Program-made: the position numbers and the translations under genes
Shown here: positions 1 through 15,500 of the stretch, piece after piece
How positions within the stretch are numbered: the first letter of the stretch is position 1
Layout of the letters: every line of letters starts with the position of its first letter
Source: Congeria kusceri
Taxonomy: Eukaryota > Mollusca > Bivalvia > Myida > Dreissenidae
Direction: 5' to 3'
DNA: 64,000 bases
NCBI GenBank assembly: GCA_027627225.1
Contig: CM051028.1
Span: forward strand, 27,518,912-27,582,911
The notes under the pieces: generated by a model
Seen by the model: only the letters and a program-made list of their open reading frames with translations
What the model was told of the DNA's origin: nothing
Databases searched by the model: none

Positions 1-283
1 GATCATGAAGAGTCAAGGCTTTTGTTCCTTCTATAACAGGGGCCGAAATAAGGCGTCATCCCCAAGCAAAACTTCTTCAAAATCATGCAGTTTTCTGCAA
101 AAATTGACTTTACCCCTGGATTTTTTGTTCCTCTTCACCAAACTTGTTGCGATAATTTTCCCCAAAAGCTAGGGCCTAGGCCCCATTCCCAGCCTGTGAA
201 AAAAAGCCCTGAGAGTTCAATATATTCAAAACATTTCATTAGTCAAAACAAGTTCAAACATTGAAAACATAACAGTGGCTCAC

Positions 284-573
284 CACACTGGGTCTGTTCT
301 CAGCTACAGGACTGTTGTTGTTGTTTCCACTTGCAACTGGTGAGTTATTCACACCTGTTTTACTCTTGCGCCTCTTTTTATCCACGTTCGCTTCACGGCG
401 CTTCTTCTGGATATTCAGCAGTAGACAAATGAACTGGTTTTTAAGTTCTTTGTCATATTCCAGTTCATCACGGAGCGCTAATTCTTGCACTAGTGTTTCA
501 GATAACTCTTTAATGGTGAGTTCATAGTCACTTAGTATTTCATTGATTGCTGTATTAGACATCTCCTTCATAG
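284..573 (-). CDS. FEZ: FEZ exon 5 (conserved coiled coil)
   Basis: The acceptor is ATTTCAG and the donor GTGAGC. The exon gives residues 232-328, containing NEILSDYELTIKELSETL, LVQELALRDELEYDKELKN and a basic KKRREANVDKKRRKSK run, then an Asn/Ser-rich linker. In FEZ1 the same stretch reads ELVHQLARRDELEFEKEVKN. This is the most conserved part of the family and decides the identification. It ends in phase 0, and the following exon is off window. Confidence 0.95.
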
Positions 574-3500
574 CTGAAATATTACAATACTTCAACTTCC
601 TCTATGATACACATAAAACTTGGCTTTGCAGACATTCTGATAAGATAACAACAATGACAACAGACCCTCAAAACATATAACTATCAGTAATTCAACACGG
701 TATAAACAAGACACTGTGTTTGGTAAACACACGTCCCCGGTTGGTGCTAAACAGTCCATTAGAATTCTTGTCCAAATTAGGTCATGGTCAAGGTCAAAGT
801 TAGGTTGGGAGATATGAGTGGCTTGGGAATGGTTATAAGCAACAACTGTGTAAGTATCCAAGTGTTGTATTAAGAATTGTTGGTGCTAGACAAAATGGAT
901 AAATGTAGTTAACCTTGTACGAACGGAATCATGGACGGACAGGACAGTCACTATATGCCTCCAATATCAAGTAGCCAAGGGCATAAAAATATTTCTGTTA
1001 TTTGATGATTGTTCATAAAATGACACATAACTGATGAATCATGAATGTGTTGTACTACCTGTACATAAGTATATATCATTTGCAACAATGCCACTGCATT
1101 CCACCTCCAAAACCATGTACACAAAAACTAATGTCTGACAATACAAACACCTCCCGTTTGTGACCTGTGCCCACAAACTCATGCCTGTGAAAGCTACAAC
1201 TAGTCATTGCCCAGGGCCCCATACCTTCCACAGAATACTTGGGCAGCTGTACGTGGGTCTCCTTCAGTTGCGTGTACGGAGAGCCAGGGATCGTGGGATA
1301 GTCCGGTTCCTCTGCCTCACTGCGCTCTGTACCACTGTCCTGAAACATGTGTTCAAAACATCAGCTATCTGTACTAAACATCAGTAACAGCACTGAACAT
1401 CAGCTAACTGCACAGAACATCCGCTAACTGCACTGAACATCAACAAACTGCACTGAATATCATCTAACTGCAGTGAACATCATCTAACTGCACTGAACAT
1501 CATCTAACTGCACTGAATATCATCTAACTGCACAGAACATCATCTAACTGCAGTGAACATAATCTAACTGCACTGAACATCATCTAACTGCACTGAACAT
1601 CATCTAACTGCACTGAATATCATCTAACTGCACTGAACATCATCTAACTGCAGTGAACATCATCTAACTGCACTGAACATCATCTAACTGCGGTGAAAAT
1701 CATCTAACTGCACTGAATATCATCTAACTGCACTGAACATCATCTAACTGCAGTGAACATCATCTAACTGCAGTGAACATCATCTAACTGCACTGAACAT
1801 CATCTAACTGCGGTGAAAATCATCTAACTGCACTGAATATCATCTAACTGCACTGAACATCATCTAACTGCAGTGAACATCATCTAACTGCAGTGAACAT
1901 CATCTAACTGCACTGAACATCATCTAACTGCGGTGAAAATCATCTAACTGCACTGAATATCATCTAACTGCACTGAACATCATCTAACTGCAGTGAACAT
2001 CCTCTAACTTCACTGAATATCAACTAACTATACTGAACATCATCTAATTTCACTGAATATCATCTAACTATACTGAACATCATCTGTTATGAATCTTATC
2101 CAATGGTTATGAACATCAGCTAAGTGCATTAAACATTCTTAACATCAGGTAACTTAACTGAACATCATCTTACTGCGCAGAACATCATATAACTTCTCAA
2201 CACCAACTAACTGCTTTAAACATCAAATAACTATACTGAACACAAGTTTACTGTACTGAACATCAGTTCACTGTCCTGAACATCAGCTGATATTACACCA
2301 ACAATGAACATCAGCTAATATTATATCAACTAGCTGCACTAAACATCAGCTCACTGCACTAAACATCAGCTAACAAAAGTACCAATATGCAAAATTACAA
2401 AGTTTTCGCTACCTCCATCATGATCTCCAGCTCACTGATGACCTCGTCGGCAGTGACGATGTGGTCTGAGTCGTCATGGTGATGGCTGCGGATGATCATC
2501 GAGTGGTAGTCCATGGCATTTGTGAGCTCTTCATCCTCCGATAGGTCCAGGTTCTGAGGCTCGGGGCTCTGTGCACATAAAAAGAGTCGATAATACTTAA
2601 CAATAAGAATATATATATATATACTGGTACATATATATATGGCGCGTCGTGGGAAAACCGGACTTAATGCATGTGCGTAAAGTGTCATCCCGGATTAGCC
2701 TGTGCAGTCCGCACAGGCTAATCGGGGATGACATTTTCCGCCTACAGTGGATTTATGGTTAGAAGACACTTTATTGAAACAGAAAATACCATAAAAGCGG
2801 AAAGTGCCATCCCGGATTAGCCTGTGCAGACTGCACAGGCTAATCCGGGACGACACTTTATGCACATGCATTAAGACCGGTTTTCCCACGACGCGCCTCA
2901 TATATATATACCAGTTACTGTTGTTAAATGGATTGAAATGTAATTAAACGCTGACCAGGTCAAACAGTTTTGAGGCTAGGGCTATGTGCAGGCAGAAAGG
3001 ATCAATATAACAGTACTGTTGTTTCAGCAATACATATACCGGTACATATATATAATGGTTGTTAAATAAACTGAAAGGTAATTAAACGCTGGTCAGGTCC
3101 AACAGTTCTAAGGCTCGGGGCTATGTGCACGTAGAAAAGGGTTGATATAACTGTTGCTGCTTCAGTTATATTTGAGGCGCGTTGTGGGAAAACCGGACTT
3201 AATGCATGCGCGTAAAGTGTCGTCCCAGATTAGCCTGTGCAGTCCGCACAGGCTAATCCAGGACGGCACTTTCCGCTTTAATGGTATTTTCTGTTTAAAG
3301 GAAGTCTCTTCTAAACATGAATCCACTGTAGGCGGAAAGTGCCGTCCTGGATTAGCCTGAGCGGACTGCACAGGCTAATCAGGGACGACACTTTATGCAC
3401 ATGCATTAAGACCGGTTTTCCCACGACGCGCCTCAGATATTAATTCAGTCATCATAATAAGCAGTTTGGCCAAGCAAGCCTGATTTTTTAAATTATTACT

Positions 3501-6500
3501 TGAGAGCAAGAAAATGTCACAAGCCCACCTATATCAAATCTGAACAAGCCGGATTCAAACTTTACCAGTGCAGTGCTTCCGGCTTGTGCTAATTTCGACA
3601 ACTTATATACTGTGCACGAACCAGTTTCTGCATAACTGGCTGCATTACCTTCAAGGGCTTCCAACACATGCTGAATATATTATACACAATTATATACTGG
3701 TAACTGATGATCAATGGATTGAAATGTAATTCAACGCTGCTCAGGTCAAACAGTTCTAAGGTTTCGCTCAGGACTCTGTGGAAGTAGAATTGTCAGCAAA
3801 ACTGTGTTACGGGTTAATGAATACTAATTTAATTCAAAATGTTCCACATTACTACACTAAATTTACATGAAACATATGTGTCACTAATTACAAACTCATC
3901 TTAGTCATCAGATATTGTTCAAAATAGGCTTTTTGTTGATTATTTTGATCCATTCTTTTTAGTAATTGAAGGTTAAGCCTCGGTCACACTGTCATGATTT
4001 TGGCTACGACTGCCCACAAAATCTTGGTGAAGCGTGGTAAAGCCTGAACACATATGTACTGGCATCTGTGTGAATCTGGAAGAATCTTGGGGAATCTTTA
4101 TCGATCTGGAAGCGCTACAAGTTTTGAACATGTTGAAAACATTCGTTGCTTGTCGTAGCACGGCCACGATTTTTCCAAAACGTAGGACAATCCTAAGGAA
4201 ACCTAAAATGTTGTTGATATTCGTAGACTCGTCCTACAACTGTAGGTATACATATAAAGATACAATCGGGAAACTGAGCATCCTGACTCATCACGATTAA
4301 CACGTCCACGATCAATCGTAGAAAAAATCATGACAGTGTGACCGGCACTTTAATCGAAACTGTTTGAGCATTTTGACTTCCAACGTGTTATATGTCCATA
4401 AAACATTTGCATCCAAGCATGATTTAGCTAGCAGCACTAAATAACATGGAGACATGTCAAATGCATATTTTAACATTAACATGGAGGCAAGATCTCCGGA
4501 ATACGGATTATGAAATGCCAGTCCAGTATGTACCAATGTTTTTTTCCACTTTAAAACAACTGAAACTCCAACTCAACTGAGCTGGAGAAAAAGCATAGAT
4601 CCACTATGTGGTTAGTTACCCGTCTTTCTCCGAGATTAAGAGCCTTTTCCTGCAGTTTCCTTGCATATGACTGGGACCAGTCGATTGGCAGAATGTTTCC
4701 ATACTGGCCTGTGATCGTCCACCACGTCCTGGAAAGAAACCCAATGAGAACTGTAACAAAATGATTACACGACCTGCACTCAGTCTCAGGTCCTCGTCTT
4801 GGTTTCTCGCCCGTATTCAGCAACCCATTCTTAGACTTAATACGTACGAAAATAGAATACACTAGAAACAATTCTACTCTAAGAACGACGTTAATTGGAA
4901 TTTTACTTGGATTTACAAAAAAGATAATTTAAGCATTATATATTTACAATTATTTATAAATGTCATTAGCAACTTTGATGCCCTGCATATTTGCGAATGC
5001 ACAAGTTGTTTTTTCTTCAGTCTAAGTCTATTCTTTATTCTCAAGTCTAAGAATGGTGAATTAGGGCCCAGGGTGGCAATATCTCACGTATTCGTACATG
5101 CCCCGGGACAAGCTGGGCAATACAGATATTTGATTTCGCCATCCCTGGTGACAGTGTCACTAATTGAAAACTGTAGGTCAATGTACACTTTTATTACTGG
5201 ACACTAAATTATGTTTGTAATTACAACTTAACATATTCCTTCTAAAATGTATTCATATTTAGTTTCACAATGCATCTGTTTACTACATCCACTACAATTT
5301 TAGTCAAAACTGAGTATTTTCTCTCAAATTATTACTACCCCCCCCCCCCATATATTGATCCCTAACGGCATTATTATTCAGACTTTCCCACATACAATAT
5401 TATTCAGACTTTCTCACATACAATATGAAATGTATTCCGTCTATGGTGCAGACCAACAATCTGCATTTGATCTGGATACCCAAATCACATCTAACAATGT
5501 ACCAGCCAATTAAAGACTGCAAAATGTGCTTGCAATGAAACAGCAATTCCTTGAAACAACAACCAGACAGCATGGCAGGATAAGCTGTTCAATAGTGGTT
5601 TTCCTTTTTTTCAGGGGGAAGTATAATTAATAAATCTATGCTTCATCAAAATATACCATTTTGCAGATAAAGTGTGATTAAGCTGGGTATTTAGATAACA
5701 GAAGGAAATTTCTTACTAACATATCCCACTGTAGTGATTCAAAATACCCTGCTGATCCAATCAAATCAATTAAGAATTCTCTTTCAACAACTCTGAATCA
5801 GATGTCATACAAATGCAATGCAGACGGCAGTGTTACACACTATGATCATTCCCTGACTCACTGATGTTCTACTCATTACTGCTACATGCTTTCAGCACTG
5901 CACAACCTGTTTATGCAGGCTATCTTAGAATTCCCATTGGAAAACATTCTGAAGGCATCGTTTCTGAACAACCATGTACCTGGTGAAGAAACCTATGTTA
6001 GCGATGCCACTTTAAATGAACTTGTGTTTACTGACATTAATGATTTATGTGAACATTTTGTCTGTTCTGAGCAGGGTTTTCCCTTGAATTCTGAAAATGG
6101 GGGTCACAATCACAATGACCCCCGTGTTTGGGATTTTGGGGGACATTTGACAATTTTGGGGGTCATTCATGGAACTACATTGAATACACTTGCCAAATAT
6201 TATTGAAATTTTACTGTCCTTTCAGATTTTTAACTTACAACTCAAAACAAAAAAATATATTATTTCTAGCATCATAAAACAAAGTGCAGAAAACTGCAGA
6301 GTTATCTGAATTAGTTATAATAATATATTAGAATCCACACACGTTTATTCAGGACATTTCTTTTACATGCATGTCACTGATTTTCTAGTTTCATTTTCAC
6401 TATATGCATTTTCTGACAAAAATGACATTTTTAAATTTTGTTCAGAAAACTTGTAGTCATAATTATGATTATTGACATTGTTTAAAGAATAAAAACCTTG

Positions 6501-9500
6501 TTTTCATTTCAGTTTAACAATAAGTAAATAGCAAACAATGAACCCAACATTCACAGACGATCATGATGTCCACCATTTTGTTTTCAACTTTGGGATGATG
6601 GAGACTTCCCTTGCACCTGTATCACTTAACTCTTTGTGTTATTAGTGGGCAGGTGTGAAAAACCTTTATGTGATGCCTGAACCAGCCTTATATAATGTTG
6701 TACAATTACTAAGTCAGTTAACTGAGAAGTAATTAGTCAGTAAAAATAATTGTTTGTATAATGCAGATGTAAAAAGAACTACAGCTCCACCTTGTTTATT
6801 GGATAAAGTGAGAAACAATCTAAATGCAGTTGTTAACTGCATTACAATTGGTTGATCTTACATCATATATAAATATTAATAGGTCACAAACTTTGGCTGA
6901 CGTTATGTACCATATTTTCACGAGTCAACATAACGTTTGCAATGTGGATTTTCGGGAGTCAAATTCATGTCAAACCAAATTTCTGAGCATCAAAACCCGT
7001 AGATATGGGTCAATTCAATGCCTTGGAAATTGATGCATTTCTTCAGAAATGGTGTCCACATGGACGCAAAGGAATTATTTTTGTTGGGGGTCATTTGATG
7101 AAAAAATGCGACAATGACGCAGGATTTGTGGGTCAGGGAAAACCCTGTTCTGGTTCACAAGCAAATCTACGATGCTCACAGCAATTTGTTTTTTGTAATT
7201 ATAGCTATATGTAACTTATGTCAAACATGTTGTTCAAATTTGAAAGTATGAACATATTTGGTACATAACACATCGATGTTTAATACTCTGCCGTGCACAT
7301 GTAAAATAAACTTACCAGTACATAATCAAAGGCTAAATTTTTTATTATATTCTGCAAGATAAACCAATCATCAAGAAAATCCCCATGCATTAGTATTGAT
7401 TTCACCAAAGATGATTGTGCAGTAAACATACAGTGACTTGACAGTTGTTAACATGGGTCCAATAACAGGACTGAGATGATTCCCACAAAAATCACCACTT
7501 TGTTCAATTACTGAAATTAGAATTGTGTACACAAAGTCTACAAAAGAATTTAGTAGCAAATTTTGACATTCAGTGTTTTATTTTGTATTGTGCATTGCCA
7601 TTCTATTTCAAAGTATTTACTAGGGTTTACTAGGTGCAAATATGACATCGAAATAAATAACCAATTGTCTATTATTGTGCATCATGTCATTTTTAAATAT
7701 ATCAAACACTACAGGCAATAAAAAATATGCCTCAGTTTTCAAGTTATTTAATAATTCATATTATATATAATACATAATAAATAATATATTATACATATAT
7801 AACACATACAATATGCTTGGTTATTTTTATCATATTTTGTTCAAAGCAACGCCTCTCAGCAGCAAATAGTGGAAGATGTATCAGAGGGTAAGTTAACATG
7901 AAAGCATTTAGGTACATGTACATATAACAGGAAAAGCAATCACTAGGTTTATTAGACTGTATTTCTGATTGTATTGATCACCTCCACCCTGGCCCATCAA
8001 GACAATGGCACATCCAGCCATCGGTGGCTTGCTCACAGACAATTGGGTGACTTTGTACTAGAGGCAAGAGATCAATATCCCTGTATAATTGATATCTGAT
8101 GTATTGTAGAATTCGGGAGTCTTGGGAGTCTTCGTTATGTGGAACACATAAACAACCAATTACCAATGCATAGCGAACAACACCATTGACTTATTTACAA
8201 ACCGTAACAATTTTCATTATTCATGAGTAACTAATTATAGTTTGCCAAAAGGAAAATACATTTTAGTTAAAATGTTGCGTTTCATCAATTTTAAATACAG
8301 AGGACAGAAAAAAATATTTTGCAATGTTCTTTTTTGAAATCCTATGCAAATATGCAAGCTACCAAGAAGCATGAATGCATATTTGCATGTCTACACACCG
8401 TACCACTTCATTAGAATTTTTTTTTATTACATCAGAAAACATTAATGCATCTATAAATTGTCTGTGTGGATTACATAATCTGTTTTTATAACATAAATCA
8501 TTCTTTTATCATTTATTTCAATATACCAACCTGTTTATCAATGCTTCAATGAATAATTCAAGACAACGATTTTTATTATGGTTGGATGCCAATTGTCATG
8601 CCCATATGCCAGGAATTAACAAGATATGTTTGTAAAACATGTATGCCCCCCGACTTGCAGCCAAGTTGTGAATATGTGCAATTGTTAAGAATTTTTTTTA
8701 ATATGCAAGCCCAAGCATCTCAATATATGGTATCTATGTATGAAGTTTCATTAAAATATCTCGATGCGTTCTCAAGTTATTGAGCGGAAACCGTTTTTCT
8801 ATTTTTAGCAACGGTTACCTTGACCCCACCCACCCCATATGCTTTCCCAAGCGAAGTCTCGATATAAGGTATATATGTATGAGGTTTCATTGAAATATCT
8901 CGATGCGTTTTCAAGTTATTGTGCTGAAACCGTTTTTTCTATTTTTAGTAACAGTGACCTTGACCCCACGAACCCCATATGCAATCCCAAGCGAAGTCTC
9001 AATATAAGGTATCTATGTACAATCTTTCATTAAAATATCTCGATGCGTTCTCAAGTTATTGAGCAGAAACCGTTTTTCTATTTTTAGTAACGGTGACCTT
9101 ACACCCACCCATCCCATATGCAATCCCAAGCGAGTTCTCGATATATGGTATCTATGTATAAAGTTTCATTAAAATATCTCAATGTGTTCTAAAGTTATGG
9201 AGGGGAAACCATTTTTCTATTTTTAGCAACAGTGACCTTGACCTTTGACCTGTTGACTCAAAATTAATAGGGTTCTTCCTTTCTTCCCAAGTAACCAGCG
9301 TACCAACTTTCATGATCGTAGGTCAAAGCGTTCTCAAGATATCGTGCGGAAACGAAATGGTCTATGGACAGACCTACAGACCAACGGACAGGTGCAAAGC
9401 AAGATACCCCCACTTCTTCGAAGGGGGGCATAATTAAAGAATCACATCATTTTCCAAGCATAATTGCCAAGTTGAAAAACATTGCAAAGTTCTTAGCCCT

Positions 9501-12500
9501 TATTTGAAAATATAAATGGACCATAGCAGAATGGACCCTGAAAACAACATTAAGATAATGAAAAATATTTAAGATCATAAACAACATCAAGTCAAGACAA
9601 TAAGGTCACAAGTCTTGTTATCTCTAACAAGATCAACATGTGGTGTTTGCCAATTCCATCCCAGTTTTGCTTCAAAAACCAATATCAGGAAATTGCCACT
9701 GGATATAATAACAGGCCTCAAATATTAAAGTATTAGAATTGCCAATTTATCACCAGTATTAGCCAGCACAGCTTGTTAACCTCTTTGCTAAATATTGATA
9801 AAATGTTAAGATTCAGCAGCATAATATGTCAAGAGTCGATTACAGGAAAACAAATAGCACATGGTCTTTTTATGACATAATTTCTGATTTTGTTCATGAA
9901 AACACTGCATTATTTACATTGTATAATACAATTCAAGCTGTGAATAATGGGAAAACATGATGAAAGATAGTTTCCGAGTCAATTTTGAAATATAGATTAA
10001 GAATATTTTGTGTTCGAGTTTGAAGAACTTGGGCCTACGTGTTCTGTAGTTATTGTGTTCAAATTTGAAGAACTTGGGCCTACGTGTTCTGTAGTTAGTG
10101 CAAGGACAATGTTTTTTAACTATTGGTCAGTTTTTACATGATCTATTTGTTAGATTGACCTTAAACTTTAACCAGAGGAGCCAGTATTCAAAATAACCAA
10201 ATAGCCTGAAACCCGGCCTTACCCGGGACAAGTAAATATTATTAATTTGGTTAAGTTAAAATGTCCACCTGTCTGCTCGAAAGGGCAAGTACAAGAAGAA
10301 TGCAAAATTATGAAATTATAGGATTCATTTACCAAAAATACAACAATTTCCACATTTTTCTCTTGAAATATGATTATCACATGATTTTCTTTCCATGTGA
10401 CTGACTACACATGAACGACTTCACTATCGCTTGAACAGTTTACATAGTTTCCAGGTATTATTTCCTAATTTGCAAGTTGAAATTGTATGGCTTATGCCAG
10501 AATGGGCAAGCACTTCCAAAATATTGTTGTGAAGACTGAAGACCCATTAACCAACAGGGTTCATTTACTAGTCATGATCAATTGACCTATTTTTAAGAAT
10601 ATATACCTATGGGCAGGGTTCTGTAGTTATTACCTGGACAAGGTTTTACAACTTTTGATCAGTTTGACCTTGACCTTTGACCCAATGACCCAATAATCAA
10701 TAGGGATACTCAACTAGTCATGAACAACCTAACTTTCAAGTTTGAAGAATCTAGGCGGCTTGGCTTACAGGTTTCGTAGTAATTGCCCGAACAAGGGTTT
10801 GGTCTACTGATAGACTGACATTTGCAAAGCAATATACCTCCGAATTAGACTTATTCTGATATTATTGCACATTGAAACTAGGGATGCAGTGTTTTTTTAT
10901 GGCCAATTTGGGGCCGAAATTCGGCCCCATTCCCCTGCTTAAAAGGTATATATTTTTCCCCAATATTAACCTTAAAAATTCCCCTCAGAATGTAAGCTTT
11001 CTTTTGAAAAAAAAGACCAAATTGGGACAAAAATTGACTAAGATAGAGTTATTTCGTAAAATATCCTGGCAATTTTTATCAAACCAAGTTAAAGCATTTT
11101 ACCTAAGTTATCATTTGTAACGAAACATTTGAAAAATTAATGTTTTATAACAAAGTATCATATAAACATGTAAATTTACTAATAATGCTTTTCTAAAAAA
11201 AAAATCCCCTTTTGCCGTAAAATTCCCCATCTGAAGGGCCCTGCCACCTTTCCCCCAAAGGTGAAAAAAACACTGGGATGGCAGGGATGGCAAAACTATT
11301 CGAATATTCGATTAAATGACTGCCATTCAAATAGCTAATACGCAATTAGAATATTCGCAAATTTATATTGCTTTAAAAAAATAACATTCCTTGATTGTAT
11401 CAATTATATTTCTGTCAACATTATGGCAGCATTTTACCAATACATATTTTAATGCCGTGTTTTCAATAGAATGGCCCTGTGTTACGTGTCAGATCCAGAG
11501 ATATTGAATACAGCGGGCACTCGTCTAGTCGCAAGTGCTACACAATTACATCAGACAGTATAAAACCATAACTGTTAAGTTGTAATTATAACTCGCAGTT
11601 AGGCATGTTAAAAGAAAAAGAATAGCTTACAGAAGTGCGATCACACATTTGGCAGTCAGTATAACTGAGAAATGTAACTCAAATTTGTTGATAAACTAAT
11701 TTTTAATCGGCGCGTTTCCATGCAGATGAAAATTGTGTGATTTATTGGAAACTTGTTGATTAAAAAAAATTAAAATTAATAGAACCTTCAGTTGTTTATG
11801 CTTAATACCGTGTAATTTATAAATTATTTGGAAAGGACAATTCGTACATGAAAATACAACGGTAAATCTACCCACTAATCAGTACTAAAATGTCATACAA
11901 AAACAATGCTTATGTCGACTAGGCTACAAAGCACAAATTACTTAATAAAAATCTATGCGAATATTCGAATATTAAATTGAATGAAAACGCCAATATTCGA
12001 ATACCGATTTTGGTATTTGATGCCATCCCTAATTGAAACTAATTTAAACTTTGACGAGTGACAAAACACAATTCACATGCGGAATGCACAAAAATTAAAT
12101 TCCTCTCTGCTACAGAATTTTATATTTATAACAATCTTGAAGAAAATTACTTCAAGGAATATTTTGAGAACAAAAACATTAAACATCACAATGACAAATC
12201 AGATATTATTGCAATTTTATCAACTACATGATGTAGTCAATGGAAATTAATACTGACAACAAAATATATTTGTACATTCGTTTCCCAAATTAGGCAAATT
12301 TTACGTTGAGAAAATTGCATTTGAAACCAGGTACTTTTTCCCCAAAAGGACAGAAAAAGGCCTGGGTGAATAGGGTAATACCATAATAGGGTAAAAACTA
12401 ATACATTACTATGGCAAAATCCCTATCAGACTGTTTAGAATATAACTAACAATAATCCTTTAAAGTGCTATAAGAGAAAAGCTGCATTTTTATTTATAAT

Positions 12501-15500
12501 TTCTATTGATATTTTATTTATAGCATGGTCTATGAAATCCCACCTCATTTACTTTCATATATTCCAAAACTATAGTCAGTAAAGTCTGGACCATATTCAT
12601 CCATTCTTTTCGAATTGTGGCCCCAAATTGGCCCTAAAAAAAAACACTGCCGTTATGCATTTGAGTTTGCGAATGCCCATAAAATGCAACTGACAGAAAA
12701 AAATTTAATCGCCACATTTCAATAGATTGGATTGTAAACACACTATTTTATTTAACAAAATAGTAAACATGTTATGAACAAGAGCTGTCGAAGGACAGCG
12801 CGTTCGAGTTTTCTTGTACTTGTCAGAGATACTTGCATTTTTCCTAAACACAAACTGTTTGGATAGTAGAGGCTAAGTAAACAAAGTTAATTTCGTTCTC
12901 AAGTTACTGAGTGAAAACTTTTTTTTATACTTTTCAAAAAAGCGACCTTGACCGTACCCACCCCATATTCAATCTCATGCAATATCTCGCTATATGGTAT
13001 CTATTTCATTCATTCTCGAGTCTGAGAGTGGAGATAAAAAGTTCACGCCTCCACCCCACCCGCAGGAATGTAACATTTGTGTAAAAGTGTAAAAAGGCCT
13101 ATGATTTCTACAAATTGCATACTTGAGTTATAAAAATTGGCCTATGGGTGTTTTAAAAGCCACAGGCCATAGAATATAATTCAAAACATCTTAAATTGGC
13201 ATTAGTTCTAATGAACGTTAATGAAGTTTACTCGACTGAAAATCATTCCTTTATTTACTAAAGGCATTTTATAATGTCTATGTTCAGAAAAGTTTGGTAC
13301 AAACGCAATACACATTAATGTAGGGTACATGCTGATTTACTCCAGAGGCATCACAAGCTATCACATACAGAAGCTATCCGATACAGAAAATACTAGGTTA
13401 GTATTGAATATAGAGAAGTTTATCTTACAAGGCTTAGAAAACCGAAGCGCGAGCCTTGGCGAGAACAATTCTATAAACAAATCGACACGTCATTCTGATT
13501 TGTTGAAGCGTATTAGAAGGGTTAAACAAGGCAAAGTAAACATGGCAATCTCATTCTGTACATAAATGTAGATTTATACACAACTTGTCACAAGTTTAAA
13601 TTGGAATTAAAATGTATGTCCTAGGTAAATATCGGCAGTTTAAGTGTTAAGTAAAATATGTTAATGGACAACTGTCTTGTCGAAAATAATGAAAAATTAT
13701 GAAATTTTCCACTTTCAGTTGTCCACCACTAAAATGGTCTTTTGGTGATAATCAACTAAATTATTTTTATTTCAATTTGGTGACATACAATTATTTTTTT
13801 TGGTCATTGAATAATTAAAGCATTTTCCTGACGAACACAATATGTCTGAGTCTCTTTTATTCATTTCTGAATCATTTTTGATAAACACATGGTTTTAGTT
13901 AGAAAAAAAACTCTCTCAATATGTGATCAGTATGATGTCAAGTAGAGTGAGGTAATTATGATTTTAGCGCTGTTTTACACAGAAGGGGGAATTCTGACTT
14001 TGCAAATGTGTCAAAAATAAAAAACATAAATACACAGAGATCCAGATAAGACGCATATTCACGTATTTATGCATTGAAATTTAAAAATAACGCATTGAAA
14101 ATCGGACCACTGCGCAATGTTACGCATTGCAAATCTCTGTAAGTATTTCTAATCGCTAAACTGCATAATCGGTTTTACCAATAATCCAGTTCAGCTAATG
14201 TTGTAAGTAAGCCTTTAAATCAGTTCGAAGTGAATCAAGCAAACCTTTCTACTCCCAATGCATTGCATTGTGTATGTGGGTAGAATGTATGTGGGTAGAA
14301 AAAGGGATGTTTTATGCTCCATAAACCAGCTCCAATCTAATAAGCAATATCTTAAAATAGTGTAATGATGATGAAGGTGATAACTGTCGATCTCAATGCC
14401 ACAGCAGTTGAGAAATCGGACAAGAAACTTAAGCATCATGGGAGTGAAAACATGTCTGAAAAAACGCTGTAATCGTAGAAAACAAATTATCATTGTCAAC
14501 CAAGAAGGACCAGAAATCAGGTGGTCATGTAGGATTTACACTGAAAAAAGTACAAAGTATCTGGGCAAATGACTTATACTACTTTGCTCAGTAAATGCAA
14601 TGTTTTGATAAGACATACACAGTGTTCTGGCGAGGCCGCAAAATTGCGATTTTATCGCTTATTTTTTACAAATGTCGCAAAATAATTGGGCTAGTAGCGA
14701 TTTTTCGTCGCATACAAAATTTTATGGGACGGATCGTCAAAAATGCAAAACAATTTGGGGACGAATATCAAATCACTCGAAGTGTACCGAGTATGAATCA
14801 AACATCCGATTGAGGTCTGCTTTCTGATTGGTTTAATTGAATATGGCGCTACAATCTTAGCCAATCGATAACAGTATGCGTTCGAGCTTTATCTCCATAT
14901 CAAAGAGCATTCGCTTTGTTTTCCAAGATGTAGTCGTCTGCTGCGTCGCCTAAGAAAAAAGCCTCGAACGTTATATTGAGTAATTTCTCCTCACAAAACA
15001 TCAAAACATAATAGTTTATTGGTAACGATACAAGTCTGCTTGCAACCCTATCGATAAAGCCAGTGACGGTCTAGAAGTTTCTTTGCCAGAAACTCAAAGT
15101 CACAGTGTCACGAATATGACGTAAAAACCTGAAAGAAAATTCCAAAATTATTGGTTTAAAAAAGCACAGTTGGCTTGCCTATAATGTTGAAGAAAATTTT
15201 ATGACGCGTTCACTTGTTATTAAGCACAAAAGGAATAACGTTTTCCACTGAAAGTCTTTAATTTTAAGTTTATTAGTTATATCAGTTACTTGTGTTAAAC
15301 AGTTTATAATTTAAAAACAAAAACAAACATTAACTGTGTTTCTAATGTTAACTGCAGATTGGTTAAACTCATACCAACCACTGACACTTACTGGTATACA
15401 AGACACAACTAGTCAACAGTCTGCGCGAAATGCCACACGCCCGACGCCCGTGGCGTATAGAAATCGTATCGGGCGTGTAAAATATTCGATGCTGAACGCC

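Noticed and set aside
1371..2390. CRISPR-like array
   Set aside because: Units are contiguous 20-mers without unique spacers, in a eukaryotic intron. It is a satellite.
5886..6206. 106-codon plus-strand open frame as a gene
   Set aside because: No recognisable domain, crosses the end of a TIR element, and lies in the FEZ intron.
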